A DNA stretch of 59,316 nucleotides from Chlorobiota bacterium (GTDB lineage: Bacteria; Bacteroidota; Bacteroidia; Bacteroidales; JAADGE01), in NCBI GenBank assembly GCA_013152535.1, contig JAADGE010000070.1, positions 1-59,316 of the forward strand, in the 5' to 3' direction. The notes beneath the pieces were generated by a model. It was not told the DNA's origin. It saw only the letters and a list, made by a program, of their open reading frames with translations, and searched no databases. Shown piece after piece: positions 35,247 through 43,614 of the stretch; positions within the stretch are counted from its first letter, which is position 1; each line of letters opens with the position of its first letter. The translations under genes were made by a program, and so were the position numbers.

Positions 35247-38117
35247 TTAATAAGTTTTATATTTATTAATAATTTTACTGAAAATTTCCTTACTTATGGG
35301 TTTCGAAATAAAATCATCACAACCTGCTGAAAGTGCTTTGGCTTTTTCTTCAGGCGTAGAGTATGCCGTTTGAGCAATAATCGGCAAATTCGGTCGGAAT
35401 TTTTTTATTTGTTTTGTTGCTTCATATCCGTCAATATTAGGCATTTTTAAATCCATCAATACAAAATCAATATCTGCCCTTTCTTTACATAATTTAATGG
35501 CTTGCTCGCCGTCTGTTGCATGCAGGATGATTATATCTTTTTCGAAATATTCAAGTAATGTTTCAATGTAAATATAATTAACTTCTTCGTCTTCTGCAAC
35601 TAAAATTGTATTCGTTTTAATATTTTCCATATGTATGTTTTTGTTAATGGTTTTTTTTCCGGAGTTTGCCGGTTTGTACGGTATATTAATATAAAAAACA
35701 GAGCCTTTCCCTTTTTTAGATTCTAAGAAAATGGTTCCGCCGAGTAATTCGGTATTTTCTTTTGCAATCGATAAGCCTAATCCCAAACCGCCCAAATGTT
35801 CCGAAACGCCTTTATCTTCTTGAGAAAATCGTTCAAAAATACTTTTTTGTTTTTCAGGTTTTATACCAATTCCGGTATCTTTAACAAATATCTCAATGAA
35901 ATTATTTTTTAAACGGTATCCGAATTCGACAAAACCGGTATTTGTAAATTTAAGTGCATTTTCTAATAAATTACTCAAAATTTTGCTTAGTTTAGAACTG
36001 TCGGTAATAATTGTGCTTTCTTTATCGGGAAGTCCTTTTTTTAGATATAAAGGGATATTATTTTCTTTTGCTTTAATGTCAAAAATTGAAAAAAGTTCAA
36101 TAAATAAATCATTCAGGCAAATTTGTTTATTAACAGCTTTAACTTGTTTAGTTTCAAGTTTTGAAATTTCAAGTATGTCGTCAATAATTCGCATAAGTTG
36201 TTTTCCGCTGTTTTTAATAATTGTGATATAATTACTTTGTTTTTCCGGAGTTAAATCAGAATCTCCGAGAAGTTCTGAAAATCCGAGTATGCCGTTCATG
36301 GGTGTTCGAATTTCATGCGACATATTATTAATAAATTCTGTTTTTAAGCGATCGCTCTCCTCGGCTTTTTCTTTGGATCTTATAATCTCGGCTTCTGCTT
36401 TTTTTCGTTTGGTAATGTCTGCTACCATTGATAAAATATGCGGAACTCCCTTCAATTTAATAATTGTAGCATTGGTTAAAGTGTCAATGCCGCTTTTATT
36501 TTTATCGTAAAATTTTAATTCCAGATTTTCCGCCTGTCCCGTTTCTTTTAAAGTATTCAAAAATTTTGCTCTTGCTTCTGCCGAATAAAACCCGAGATCA
36601 ACTGTTTTTTTTCCTAATAATTCGTTTTTGGAATACTTGGAAATGTCGCAAAGTTTGTTGTTCACTTCAATCAGCTCTCCTGTTAAACTGCTTATGGAAA
36701 TAGGTTGAGGGGATAAATCAAATATACTTTTAAATTTAGCTTCATTTTCTTCAGCTTTTTCTTTGGCAGAAATTAATTCCTGTTCTGCCTTTGTTTGTTC
36801 GGTAATGTCTTTTGTAAGACCTACGGAATTTGTAACCGTTCCTTTATTATCCGTTATAACGGCAGCCGAAGCACGAACATATCTTATTTCCCCGTTCGGA
36901 CGAACAATTCTGAATTCGGCATATCTCGGACTCTTTGTTTGAATTGATTCGGCTAATATGGAAGCCGTTATTTCTTTATCCTCGGGATGAATACATTTTT
37001 TCCAATTTTCATAAGGCATCGGTACTTGCTTCGGAATTCCGTGAATTACAAACATTTCATCATTCCAAATAGCGGAATTTGTTTTTAAATCCCAATCAAA
37101 TGTTCCGATTTTTTCAATTTCTGTAATTAAATTAAGTTTTTTATTTTGTATTCTTAATTCCTCTTCAGTATTTTTAATATCTGAAATGTCAATAATTACG
37201 CCTCTGAAACCTGCCGGTTTATTATGACGAAAAATCGGACTGGAATAAATTAGAGCAGGAAATGTTGTTCCGTCTTTTCGTAAAGCTGTATATTCAAAAT
37301 TATTTATTTCTTCGCCCGTAAATACTTTTTGTATGTTTTTTCTTGCTTCTTCTACTTCTTCAGGAATCAGAGCCTGCTCAAAATTAATGCCCTTTTCAAA
37401 ATCTTCCTGAGTATAACGATAAAATTCAAAAGCTCTTTTATTTACATAGGTAAGTTTTCCGTTAATGTCACATTCGTAAATAACCTGCGGCAGCAGTTCG
37501 GTCATTTGACGAAATTTTATTTCACTTTCTTCTGCAGCTTCTTTTGCTTTAATCAAATTCTCGTTTTGCGATTTGTATTCTTCATTCAGCGTAGCATATT
37601 CTTCATTTTTTTCAATCAGTTCTTCATTTGTTGCGGCATATTCTTCATTTAAAGTTTCATATTCTTTGTTTTTTTTAACAATTTCATTCTCCGCTTGTTT
37701 ATGCTCGGTTATATCTAACACTGTAACAAACATATATGAATTATCTTTACAATAAAATGAGGAGGCATATACTTCAACATCTTTAACAGCACCCTTGGCT
37801 GTTTTATGCTTAAATTCAAAAAAGTTCGATTTCTTTCTCAGAGCTTTCTCCATCAACTTTTTTATTTCATCATCCGGAAGAGTATTTAAATCATTGATTG
37901 TTTTATTGAGCAAAACATCTTTTTGAAATCCGTAAAATTTAACAGCAGCAGCATTTGCATTCAAAATCTTTTTGGTCGTTACATCTATTTCAAGCATAAC
38001 GGCTTTATTGTTTTCAAAGAAATTTTCAAATTGAATATCGATGTTCTGAGCATCCAGTTTCTTATGAAGAATCTCATTTTCCTCTTGCAGTTCTCTGAGG
38101 GTGGGTTTATCTGCCAT
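35247..38117 (-). CDS. Cytoplasmic hybrid sensor kinase with four PAS domains and a receiver
   Basis: A 956-residue protein with no membrane segments. From the N-terminus: PAS 1 (about 25-140), a coiled coil with repeated EEYATLNEEY units (about 140-200), PAS 2 (about 205-315), PAS 3 (about 330-450), PAS 4 (about 460-580), HisKA with His601 (NNMSHEIRTPMNGILGF), HATPase_c (NLLENALKF, DTGIGI, GLGLGLSIAKE) and a C-terminal receiver with Asp889 (VLMDLKMPNIDG) and Lys939 (FISKPIS). It should sense soluble ligands, light or redox state and relay phosphate internally, then to another protein. It converges on the two-gene kinase/receiver operon. Confidence 0.92.
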   Translation of the reverse strand: MADKPTLRELQEENEILHKKLDAQNIDIQFENFFENNKAVMLEIDVTTKKILNANAAAVKFYGFQKDVLLNKTINDLNTLPDDEIKKLMEKALRKKSNFFEFKHKTAKGAVKDVEVYASSFYCKDNSYMFVTVLDITEHKQAENEIVKKNKEYETLNEEYAATNEELIEKNEEYATLNEEYKSQNENLIKAKEAAEESEIKFRQMTELLPQVIYECDINGKLTYVNKRAFEFYRYTQEDFEKGINFEQALIPEEVEEARKNIQKVFTGEEINNFEYTALRKDGTTFPALIYSSPIFRHNKPAGFRGVIIDISDIKNTEEELRIQNKKLNLITEIEKIGTFDWDLKTNSAIWNDEMFVIHGIPKQVPMPYENWKKCIHPEDKEITASILAESIQTKSPRYAEFRIVRPNGEIRYVRASAAVITDNKGTVTNSVGLTKDITEQTKAEQELISAKEKAEENEAKFKSIFDLSPQPISISSLTGELIEVNNKLCDISKYSKNELLGKKTVDLGFYSAEARAKFLNTLKETGQAENLELKFYDKNKSGIDTLTNATIIKLKGVPHILSMVADITKRKKAEAEIIRSKEKAEESDRLKTEFINNMSHEIRTPMNGILGFSELLGDSDLTPEKQSNYITIIKNSGKQLMRIIDDILEISKLETKQVKAVNKQICLNDLFIELFSIFDIKAKENNIPLYLKKGLPDKESTIITDSSKLSKILSNLLENALKFTNTGFVEFGYRLKNNFIEIFVKDTGIGIKPEKQKSIFERFSQEDKGVSEHLGGLGLGLSIAKENTELLGGTIFLESKKGKGSVFYINIPYKPANSGKKTINKNIHMENIKTNTILVAEDEEVNYIYIETLLEYFEKDIIILHATDGEQAIKLCKERADIDFVLMDLKMPNIDGYEATKQIKKFRPNLPIIAQTAYSTPEEKAKALSAGCDDFISKPISKEIFSKIINKYKTY

Positions 38118-38264
38118 TATTTTTATTGAAATTTAAATAATGTTATACTATTCAGGTAATTTATTGAATGGTAAATATACTATATATTTTTTATTTTTAC
38201 AAACCGTAAGAATATAAAACTAAGATTATGGATGAATTGAGTTGTGCAGATACAGTTACATTAA

Positions 38265-38292
38265 AAAAACTCCTTATTTAAAAGGAGTTTTT
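38265..38292 (-). terminator. Terminator downstream of tRNA-Leu
   Basis: AAAAACTCCTT and AAGGAGTTTTT pair perfectly around a 6-nt loop immediately 3' of the minus-strand tRNA, giving a T-tract on that transcript. Confidence 0.85.
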
Positions 38293-38293
38293 G

Positions 38294-38377
38294 TGCCCGG
38301 AACAGGAATCGAACCTGCATGTCCAAAAGGACACATGAACCTGAATCATGCGCGTCTGCCAATTTCGCCATCCGGGC
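38294..38377 (-). tRNA. tRNA-Leu (anticodon CAG)
   Basis: 84 nt on the minus strand. The acceptor stem is GCCCGGA/TCCGGGC with discriminator A. The anticodon arm is CATGA-TTCAGGT-TCATG with CAG at positions 34-36. A long variable arm is present (TGTCC/GGACA), as in leucine tRNAs, and the T-arm has the GGTTCGATTCC loop. CCA is not encoded. The gene is followed by its own terminator. Confidence 0.96.
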
Positions 38378-38411
38378 AAAGAATTAAAAGAATGCAAAAG
38401 TATAAAAAACT

Positions 38412-40610
38412 TTAATTCAGCAAATATTTTTTCCAAAAGTTGAGCATCATTGTATAAAGATGATACCTGGTATTGCCTCCGTATATGCTGTGGTTTCTGT
38501 TGATATAATAAAATTCATTAAATTGTTTATTTGCCTGCACCAATGCTTCGGAAAATTCAGCTGAATTTTGCCAATGAACATTATCATCACCTGTTCCGTG
38601 AATTAACAGAAAGTTACCTTTTAACTTGTCGGCAAAATTAATGGGTGAATTATCATCATACCCGCTCGGATTCTCCTGCGGTGTTCTCATAAAGCGTTCG
38701 GTGTAAATATTATCGTAATATCTCCAGTTTGTTACGGGTGCAACTGCAATGCCGGCTGAAAAATAATCTGCTCCTTTGGTCATGCAAAGTGAAGTCATAA
38801 AACCACCGTAACTCCAACCCCAAATTCCAATTTTATTCGGATTTACAAAGTTTTGCTTTTTTAGCCATTTTGCAGTTTCTATAAGATCAATAGTTTCATA
38901 TTTTCCGAGTTGTAAATACGTTTGTTTCTTAAATTCTTCGCCTCTTTCTCCGGTTCCTCGCGGGTCAACACAAACCATAATAATTTCGTTTTGGGCTAAT
39001 AAGTTATCCCATCCGAAACTCCATTTGTTAAGAACTTCTTGTGAACCGGGTCCGCTGTATTGTGTTATTATAACGGGATATTTTTTTGTGCTGTCAAAAT
39101 CAGGCGGTTTTATTATCCATGCATTAAGTATAATATTTTCCGTTGTTTTAAAGGTGAGAAATTTTTTGTTAACACCTCCGTATTCTTTAACTAATTTTTT
39201 TAATTTATTGTTGTCTGTTAACACTCTGATAAGTTTTCCTTTTGCATTATGTAAAGTAACGTAATTCGGTGTTTCTGAATTTGAAAAATAATTAATAAAA
39301 TAGTTGAAATTTTTACTGAATTCAGCATTGTTTGTTCCTTCTTGTTTTGATAATTTTTCTTTTTTTCCTTTAATGCTTACTCTGTAAACTGTTCTGTTTA
39401 AAGGAGATTCTTCCGATGACTGATAGTAAAACATTTTCCTGCGATTATCATATCCGTAATAATCAGTAATATCCCAATTACCGACAGTTAATTGTTTTAC
39501 TTGTTTTCCGGTTAAATCGTGAAGATATAAATGTCGGTATCCGTCTCGTTCGCTTGTCATAACAAAATGTTTGCCGTCATCAAGAAAACGCAGATTATCA
39601 AAATCGGCTTCATCAATATAATATTTATTTGTTTCGGTATAAATAATCTTTGACTTTCCGTTATTCGGATTTGTAAATAAAAGTTCAAATTTATTTTGTA
39701 ATCTGTTAAGTCTGAAAACCGCTAATTTATTTACATCTTTTGTCCATCGTATTCTCGGAATATAAATATCTGTATCCGTTCCTATATCAGCAGTAATAGT
39801 TTTTTTATTTTCAAGATTATAAATATGAACACTGACAACAGAATTATTTTCGCCTGCTTTCGGATATTTAAACGATCGACACTCCGGGTAAAGTTTATTT
39901 TTTATGAGTTCGGGATTTGACCCCGCAAACATTGTCATTCTGAACATTTTAACTTTTGATTCATCGAATTTAATATATGCGAGTTTCTTACCGTCGGGCG
40001 ACCATTCGTATGCTCTGTTAAATTCAAATTCTTCTTCGTAAACCCAATCCGGAATTCCGTTAATTATTTTATTATGTTCGCCGTCAAACGTAATTTGAAT
40101 TTCTTTTCCGGTGTCAAGATTTTTAATAAAGATATTATTTTTTCTGATAAAGGCTATTTTTTCGGAGTTGGGAGAAAAACTTGCAACTTGTTGTTTTCCG
40201 TTGTCAGAAACCGGAGTTATTTTTTTTGATTGAATATCATAAACAAAATATTCTGCTGTAAATGATCTTCTGTAGATTCGTTTGTAATTTGTTTGAAGTA
40301 ATATTTTTGTTTCATTTGCATTAAAATAATATTCTTCGGGATTAATTCCGGCATCAACTGCTTTGAACACAGTATCAGTTAATTTCCCTGTTTCATAACT
40401 GTATTTATAAATATCTCCCGAACGATTAAGAGTTGTATAATGAATTCCGTCATTCATAGAACGAACACCGTAAACGGAGTTTGCCCAAAAAGTCCAATTT
40501 TTCCATAAATCAGCAACCGTGATTTTCTTAAAAGAATTATTTTGAGCAAATATATTGCTTGTGAACAAGATACTTAACAGTATCAAATTAAATTTATTAT
40601 ATTTTTTCAT
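38412..40610 (-). CDS. Secreted S9B prolyl dipeptidyl peptidase (DPP-IV-like)
   Basis: A 732-residue exported serine peptidase that would remove X-Pro or X-Ala dipeptides from peptide N-termini. A signal peptide (to about residue 22, SNIFAQ) is followed by an eight-bladed propeller domain, which includes the EEEFEFNRAY Glu pair that binds the substrate N-terminus. The alpha/beta-hydrolase domain has Ser600 (WGWSYGGFM), Asp676 (HGTGDDNVHW) and His707 (NRNHSIYGG). All catalytic residues are present. It probably acts in the periplasm in peptide use; the window also holds a secreted C1 peptidase. Confidence 0.93.
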   Translation of the reverse strand: MKKYNKFNLILLSILFTSNIFAQNNSFKKITVADLWKNWTFWANSVYGVRSMNDGIHYTTLNRSGDIYKYSYETGKLTDTVFKAVDAGINPEEYYFNANETKILLQTNYKRIYRRSFTAEYFVYDIQSKKITPVSDNGKQQVASFSPNSEKIAFIRKNNIFIKNLDTGKEIQITFDGEHNKIINGIPDWVYEEEFEFNRAYEWSPDGKKLAYIKFDESKVKMFRMTMFAGSNPELIKNKLYPECRSFKYPKAGENNSVVSVHIYNLENKKTITADIGTDTDIYIPRIRWTKDVNKLAVFRLNRLQNKFELLFTNPNNGKSKIIYTETNKYYIDEADFDNLRFLDDGKHFVMTSERDGYRHLYLHDLTGKQVKQLTVGNWDITDYYGYDNRRKMFYYQSSEESPLNRTVYRVSIKGKKEKLSKQEGTNNAEFSKNFNYFINYFSNSETPNYVTLHNAKGKLIRVLTDNNKLKKLVKEYGGVNKKFLTFKTTENIILNAWIIKPPDFDSTKKYPVIITQYSGPGSQEVLNKWSFGWDNLLAQNEIIMVCVDPRGTGERGEEFKKQTYLQLGKYETIDLIETAKWLKKQNFVNPNKIGIWGWSYGGFMTSLCMTKGADYFSAGIAVAPVTNWRYYDNIYTERFMRTPQENPSGYDDNSPINFADKLKGNFLLIHGTGDDNVHWQNSAEFSEALVQANKQFNEFYYINRNHSIYGGNTRYHLYTMMLNFWKKYLLN

Positions 40611-40700
40611 ACCGGTATAAATTTTGATATTTTTTCAACAAATATAAAAATTTACCGTTTAAATCACATAAAAATATTATTTTTGGAAAAAATTTAAATT

Positions 40701-41273
40701 ATGAGAGATTTTGATTCTGCTTTTTTAAGCTCTTTATTATTATTATATGACAGTTTTGAAGATCATGGTATTTCCTTGGTATATGTCGGTAAATTTAATC
40801 ACACTATAACCAAAGTTTTTACTGCTTTAACAAGTGAAGATACCGAAAAATCAAAGGAATCGCGTTCAGTTCAAAGGACTTTACATCATTCTATGATTGA
40901 GATACTTCAAAATATGACCAAACATTCCGATAATATGTTTCATGAAATTAATTTCGGAAAAGGCTTGTTTATGTTAGGGAAAAAGAATGATGCTTATCAT
41001 ATAATTACTGCAAATGTTGTTAACAATGAACAGGAAGAAGAATTGCGAACTTCCATTGATGATTTAAATGCTTGTACTCCTGATGAATTAAAAGCAATGT
41101 ATAAAAAACAATTGCGAGAAGGTAAAATATCCGGAAAAGGCGGTGCAGGTTTGGGTTTAATTGATATAACCCGAAAAACAGGAAATCCTTTGGATTATAT
41201 GTTTTTCCCGGCAGATGAAAATAAAAAATATTTTGTTTTGAAAGTTAAAGTTGATTCGGAAACTTCCGAATAA
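40701..41273 (+). CDS. SiaB-like (DUF6272) HATPase-type protein kinase
   Basis: A 190-residue protein with an HHSMIEILQNMTKHSDN helix and a GKGGAGLGLIDITRKTG glycine loop, the N- and G-box equivalents of a minimal GHKL ATPase. It resembles the SiaB kinases, which phosphorylate the SiaC protein in a partner-switching pathway with a SiaA phosphatase, controlling aggregation in Pseudomonas. Neither partner gene is adjacent here. It starts upstream of murB with 8 bp between them, so they are probably co-transcribed. Confidence 0.8.
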   Translation: MRDFDSAFLSSLLLLYDSFEDHGISLVYVGKFNHTITKVFTALTSEDTEKSKESRSVQRTLHHSMIEILQNMTKHSDNMFHEINFGKGLFMLGKKNDAYHIITANVVNNEQEEELRTSIDDLNACTPDELKAMYKKQLREGKISGKGGAGLGLIDITRKTGNPLDYMFFPADENKKYFVLKVKVDSETSE

Positions 41274-41281
41274 TACTTTTA

Positions 41282-42292
41282 ATGATACAAACTCAGGTAA
41301 TACCTTTAAAAGAATACAATACGTTTCACATTGATGTAACTGCATTGTATTCTTTTTTTTGTGAAACGGAGCAAGATATTTTTGAAATATTGAATACTGA
41401 CATTGTTAAAGAAAAAAATATTTTGGTTTTGGGCGGATGCAGTAATATGCTTTTTACGCAAGATGTTGATGATGTCGTTATTTTTATGAGAAACAAAGGT
41501 ATTGAAATTATTTCCGAAACTGCCGAAAATGTGTTTGTAAAAGTTTCAGCAGGAGAAGTATGGGATGAGTTTGTTGAATATTGTGTCAGTAATAATTTCG
41601 GAGGAATTGAAAATCTTTCATTAATTCCCGGGACAACGGGAGCTTCACCTGTTCAAAATATAGGTGCATACGGTGTTGAGGTTAAAGATGTTATATTTGA
41701 AACCGAAGCGATTGAAATTTTGACAGGGAAGAAACGAATATTCAATAATAAAGAGTGTAATTTTGCATATCGGAACAGTATCTTTAAAGAAGAATTAAAG
41801 AATAAATACATTGTTTTAAATGTAACATTCAGGTTGTCAAAATTTCCTGTGCTCAAATTATCATACGGAAATTTGATTTCAGAAATAATACATGAAAACT
41901 CAACAATTAAAGATGTAAGAGATGCTGTTATTCGTATTCGAGAAAGTAAATTGCCCAATACTGATATTTTACCGAATGCCGGAAGTTTTTTTAAAAATCC
42001 GATAATTTCAAACGAACATTTTACAAAATTAATAAAACAATTTCCTCAGTTAGTTTCCTATCCTGCCGAAGACGGAAAGATAAAATTAGCTGCCGGACAA
42101 TTGATTGATTTATGCGGATGGAAAGGTAAAAAAGAAAACGGAGTAGGAGTGCATGATAAACAAGCACTTGTGATAATAAATTACGGCAATGCCGCCGGTA
42201 AAAGCATTCTGCAATTCTCCGAAAAAATTCAAAATTCAGTTTTTAAAAAATTCGGTGTAAATATTGACAGAGAAGTAAGAGTTTATCCTTAA
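41282..42292 (+). CDS. murB: UDP-N-acetylenolpyruvoylglucosamine reductase MurB
   Basis: The FAD- and NADPH-dependent enzyme completing UDP-MurNAc for peptidoglycan. This 336-residue type I MurB has an FAD-binding domain (LVLGGCSNMLFT, IENLSLIPGTTGASPVQNIG, GAYGVEV). The substrate domain has AYRNSIFKEE, the conserved NAGSFFKNP with the catalytic Ser, and the C-terminal AAGQLIDLCGWKGK and VGVHDKQALVI motifs. It lies 8 bp after the SiaB-like gene and 21 bp before a DciA-like gene, on the same strand. The length and all motifs are normal. Confidence 0.96.
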   Translation: MIQTQVIPLKEYNTFHIDVTALYSFFCETEQDIFEILNTDIVKEKNILVLGGCSNMLFTQDVDDVVIFMRNKGIEIISETAENVFVKVSAGEVWDEFVEYCVSNNFGGIENLSLIPGTTGASPVQNIGAYGVEVKDVIFETEAIEILTGKKRIFNNKECNFAYRNSIFKEELKNKYIVLNVTFRLSKFPVLKLSYGNLISEIIHENSTIKDVRDAVIRIRESKLPNTDILPNAGSFFKNPIISNEHFTKLIKQFPQLVSYPAEDGKIKLAAGQLIDLCGWKGKKENGVGVHDKQALVIINYGNAAGKSILQFSEKIQNSVFKKFGVNIDREVRVYP

Positions 42293-42313
42293 CTTTGCAG
42301 CAAAATATTTTTT

Positions 42314-42604
42314 ATGCGACGAACAAATACAGAACCTTTAAAAGATGTTATTAATCGGTTTCTTAAAATATACGGAGGAGACAGAAAAATAAAAGAAATT
42401 AAATTGCAACGTTCTTGGGGACAAATTACCGGAGTTAATGTTGAAAAACAAACGGAATTTGTAAAGGTTAATAAATCAACTTTTTATGTAAAATTGACAT
42501 CATCCGTTGTTAAATACGAATTATCAATGATGAAAAGTAAAATAATTCAGCGATTAAATGAGGAGGCCGGAGAAACTTTAATTGATGAAATAATATTTTT
42601 GTAA
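42314..42604 (+). CDS. DUF721/DciA-like protein
   Basis: A 96-residue protein of the DUF721 family (RSWGQITGVNVEKQTEFVKV, LTSSVVKYELSMMKSKIIQR). DciA, the best-studied member, helps load the replicative helicase in bacteria that lack DnaC. The short version here, with only the KH-like core, is common in Bacteroidota. It is encoded 21 bp after murB. The helicase-loading role is taken from the family and is not shown by context. Confidence 0.82.
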   Translation: MRRTNTEPLKDVINRFLKIYGGDRKIKEIKLQRSWGQITGVNVEKQTEFVKVNKSTFYVKLTSSVVKYELSMMKSKIIQRLNEEAGETLIDEIIFL

Positions 42605-42610
42605 TTATTC

Positions 42611-43459
42611 TTAAAAAAAGTCATCATCGTCATCATCAAAATCATCATCATCAAAATCTTCATCGAATTCTTCGTCATCAAAATTTAAAAAATTCAAATC
42701 AATATCATCACCGGGTAACAACATTTCTTCCTCAACTTTAGGATCGTGGTTTATTAATTTAATAATTTTCTCTTCAGAAAAAATTTCGGTGTTTGTAGCA
42801 ATAATTTCATCGGAAAGAAAATTCCCGAATGCTTGTGTTTCGGCTAAAATGCTTTTTAAAATTGCATCTAAACTTATTTGAAGAGGAACCAAACAAACAA
42901 TGCTTACGAAATAAGCGTTAAAAGTGATTTTTTCGGCAATGCTGTCATTTTTTGTTAAAGAAAATTCAATTTCTTTTATCAGTAAATCTTTTTGAAAATC
43001 GGTAAATTTTACTTTATTGTCGGATGACATAACGAAAAAATACCTTAGTTTATTACCGTATCCGCCCAAACCTGAAGAGATATAAATTTTTTCATCATTG
43101 CTCAATTCATGTTCCATATGTGCTCTGCTTTTTTGAAAAGCTAAAATTGTCCATTTTTTTAATTCATCCGAGCATTTCTCTTTAAAATTTTCAATAATTC
43201 TGTATGCTTTAACGTCACTTGACAAACTCAACTGAACCAAGGCATTTTTTTTATCATCAGTTACCTTGTCCGGATTATATAAAATTTCTTCTAAAAAATC
43301 TAAGGCTTTAATATCTTCATCTTTTTCAAAAAATTCCAGTGTTGCTTTTTCAAAACTTATCTGAACGGAAACATCAATGCCTTCTTCAAACACTAAAAAA
43401 TCATTAAATGATTTATGTAATTTTTTTTCTAAAAAATATTTTAAATTTTTATTTGTCAT
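42611..43459 (-). CDS. Protein of unknown function with an Asp-rich tail
   Basis: A 282-residue cytoplasmic protein. The helical body (KALDFLEEILYNPDKVTDDK, KKWTILAFQKSRAHMEHELS, GLGGYGNKLRYFFVMSSDNK) suggests an alpha-solenoid, but no family is recognised. The last 45 residues are extremely acidic, ending with alternating Phe-Asp stretches (FDEDFDDDDFDDDDDDFF). Such tails can mimic nucleic acid or bind basic proteins, and this one sits next to a DciA-like gene whose product binds DNA and helicase, but that link is positional only. Confidence 0.65.
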   Translation of the reverse strand: MTNKNLKYFLEKKLHKSFNDFLVFEEGIDVSVQISFEKATLEFFEKDEDIKALDFLEEILYNPDKVTDDKKNALVQLSLSSDVKAYRIIENFKEKCSDELKKWTILAFQKSRAHMEHELSNDEKIYISSGLGGYGNKLRYFFVMSSDNKVKFTDFQKDLLIKEIEFSLTKNDSIAEKITFNAYFVSIVCLVPLQISLDAILKSILAETQAFGNFLSDEIIATNTEIFSEEKIIKLINHDPKVEEEMLLPGDDIDLNFLNFDDEEFDEDFDDDDFDDDDDDFF

Positions 43460-43558
43460 TAATATATTATTTTCGACAAAATTAACACTTTAATTTTAAT
43501 ATAAACGAAAAATAATTACTTGTATTTTTTTAGAGCTGAAAATTACCTATATGTTGGT

Positions 43559-43590
43559 ATTGCCGGTCAAATTGCAAATAGTTATTTTTG
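43559..43590 (+). promoter_or_regulatory. Candidate Bacteroidota promoter for feoAB
   Basis: TATTTTTG at 43583-43590 fits the -7 consensus TAnnTTTG, and ATTG at 43559-43562, 20 bp upstream, is a near match to the -33 TTTG. The feoAB start codon is 25 bp downstream of the -7 box. No ferric-uptake box was recognised by eye. Confidence 0.45.
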
Positions 43591-43614
43591 CAGTATTAAA
43601 AATAATTTCAAGAG

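Noticed and set aside
37540-37720. DNA tandem repeat in the hybrid kinase coil
   Set aside because: The repetition is at protein level (EEYATLNEEY heptads) and fits a coiled-coil linker; DNA copies differ.
40678-40685. Promoter for the SiaB-like gene from TATTTTTG
   Set aside because: The -7 box matches but no TTTG lies at the right distance, so it is left unannotated.
42614-42680. Simple-sequence (CATCAT) repeat as a phase-variable tract
   Set aside because: It encodes the in-frame Asp tail; unit changes would alter length by whole codons without switching the gene off.
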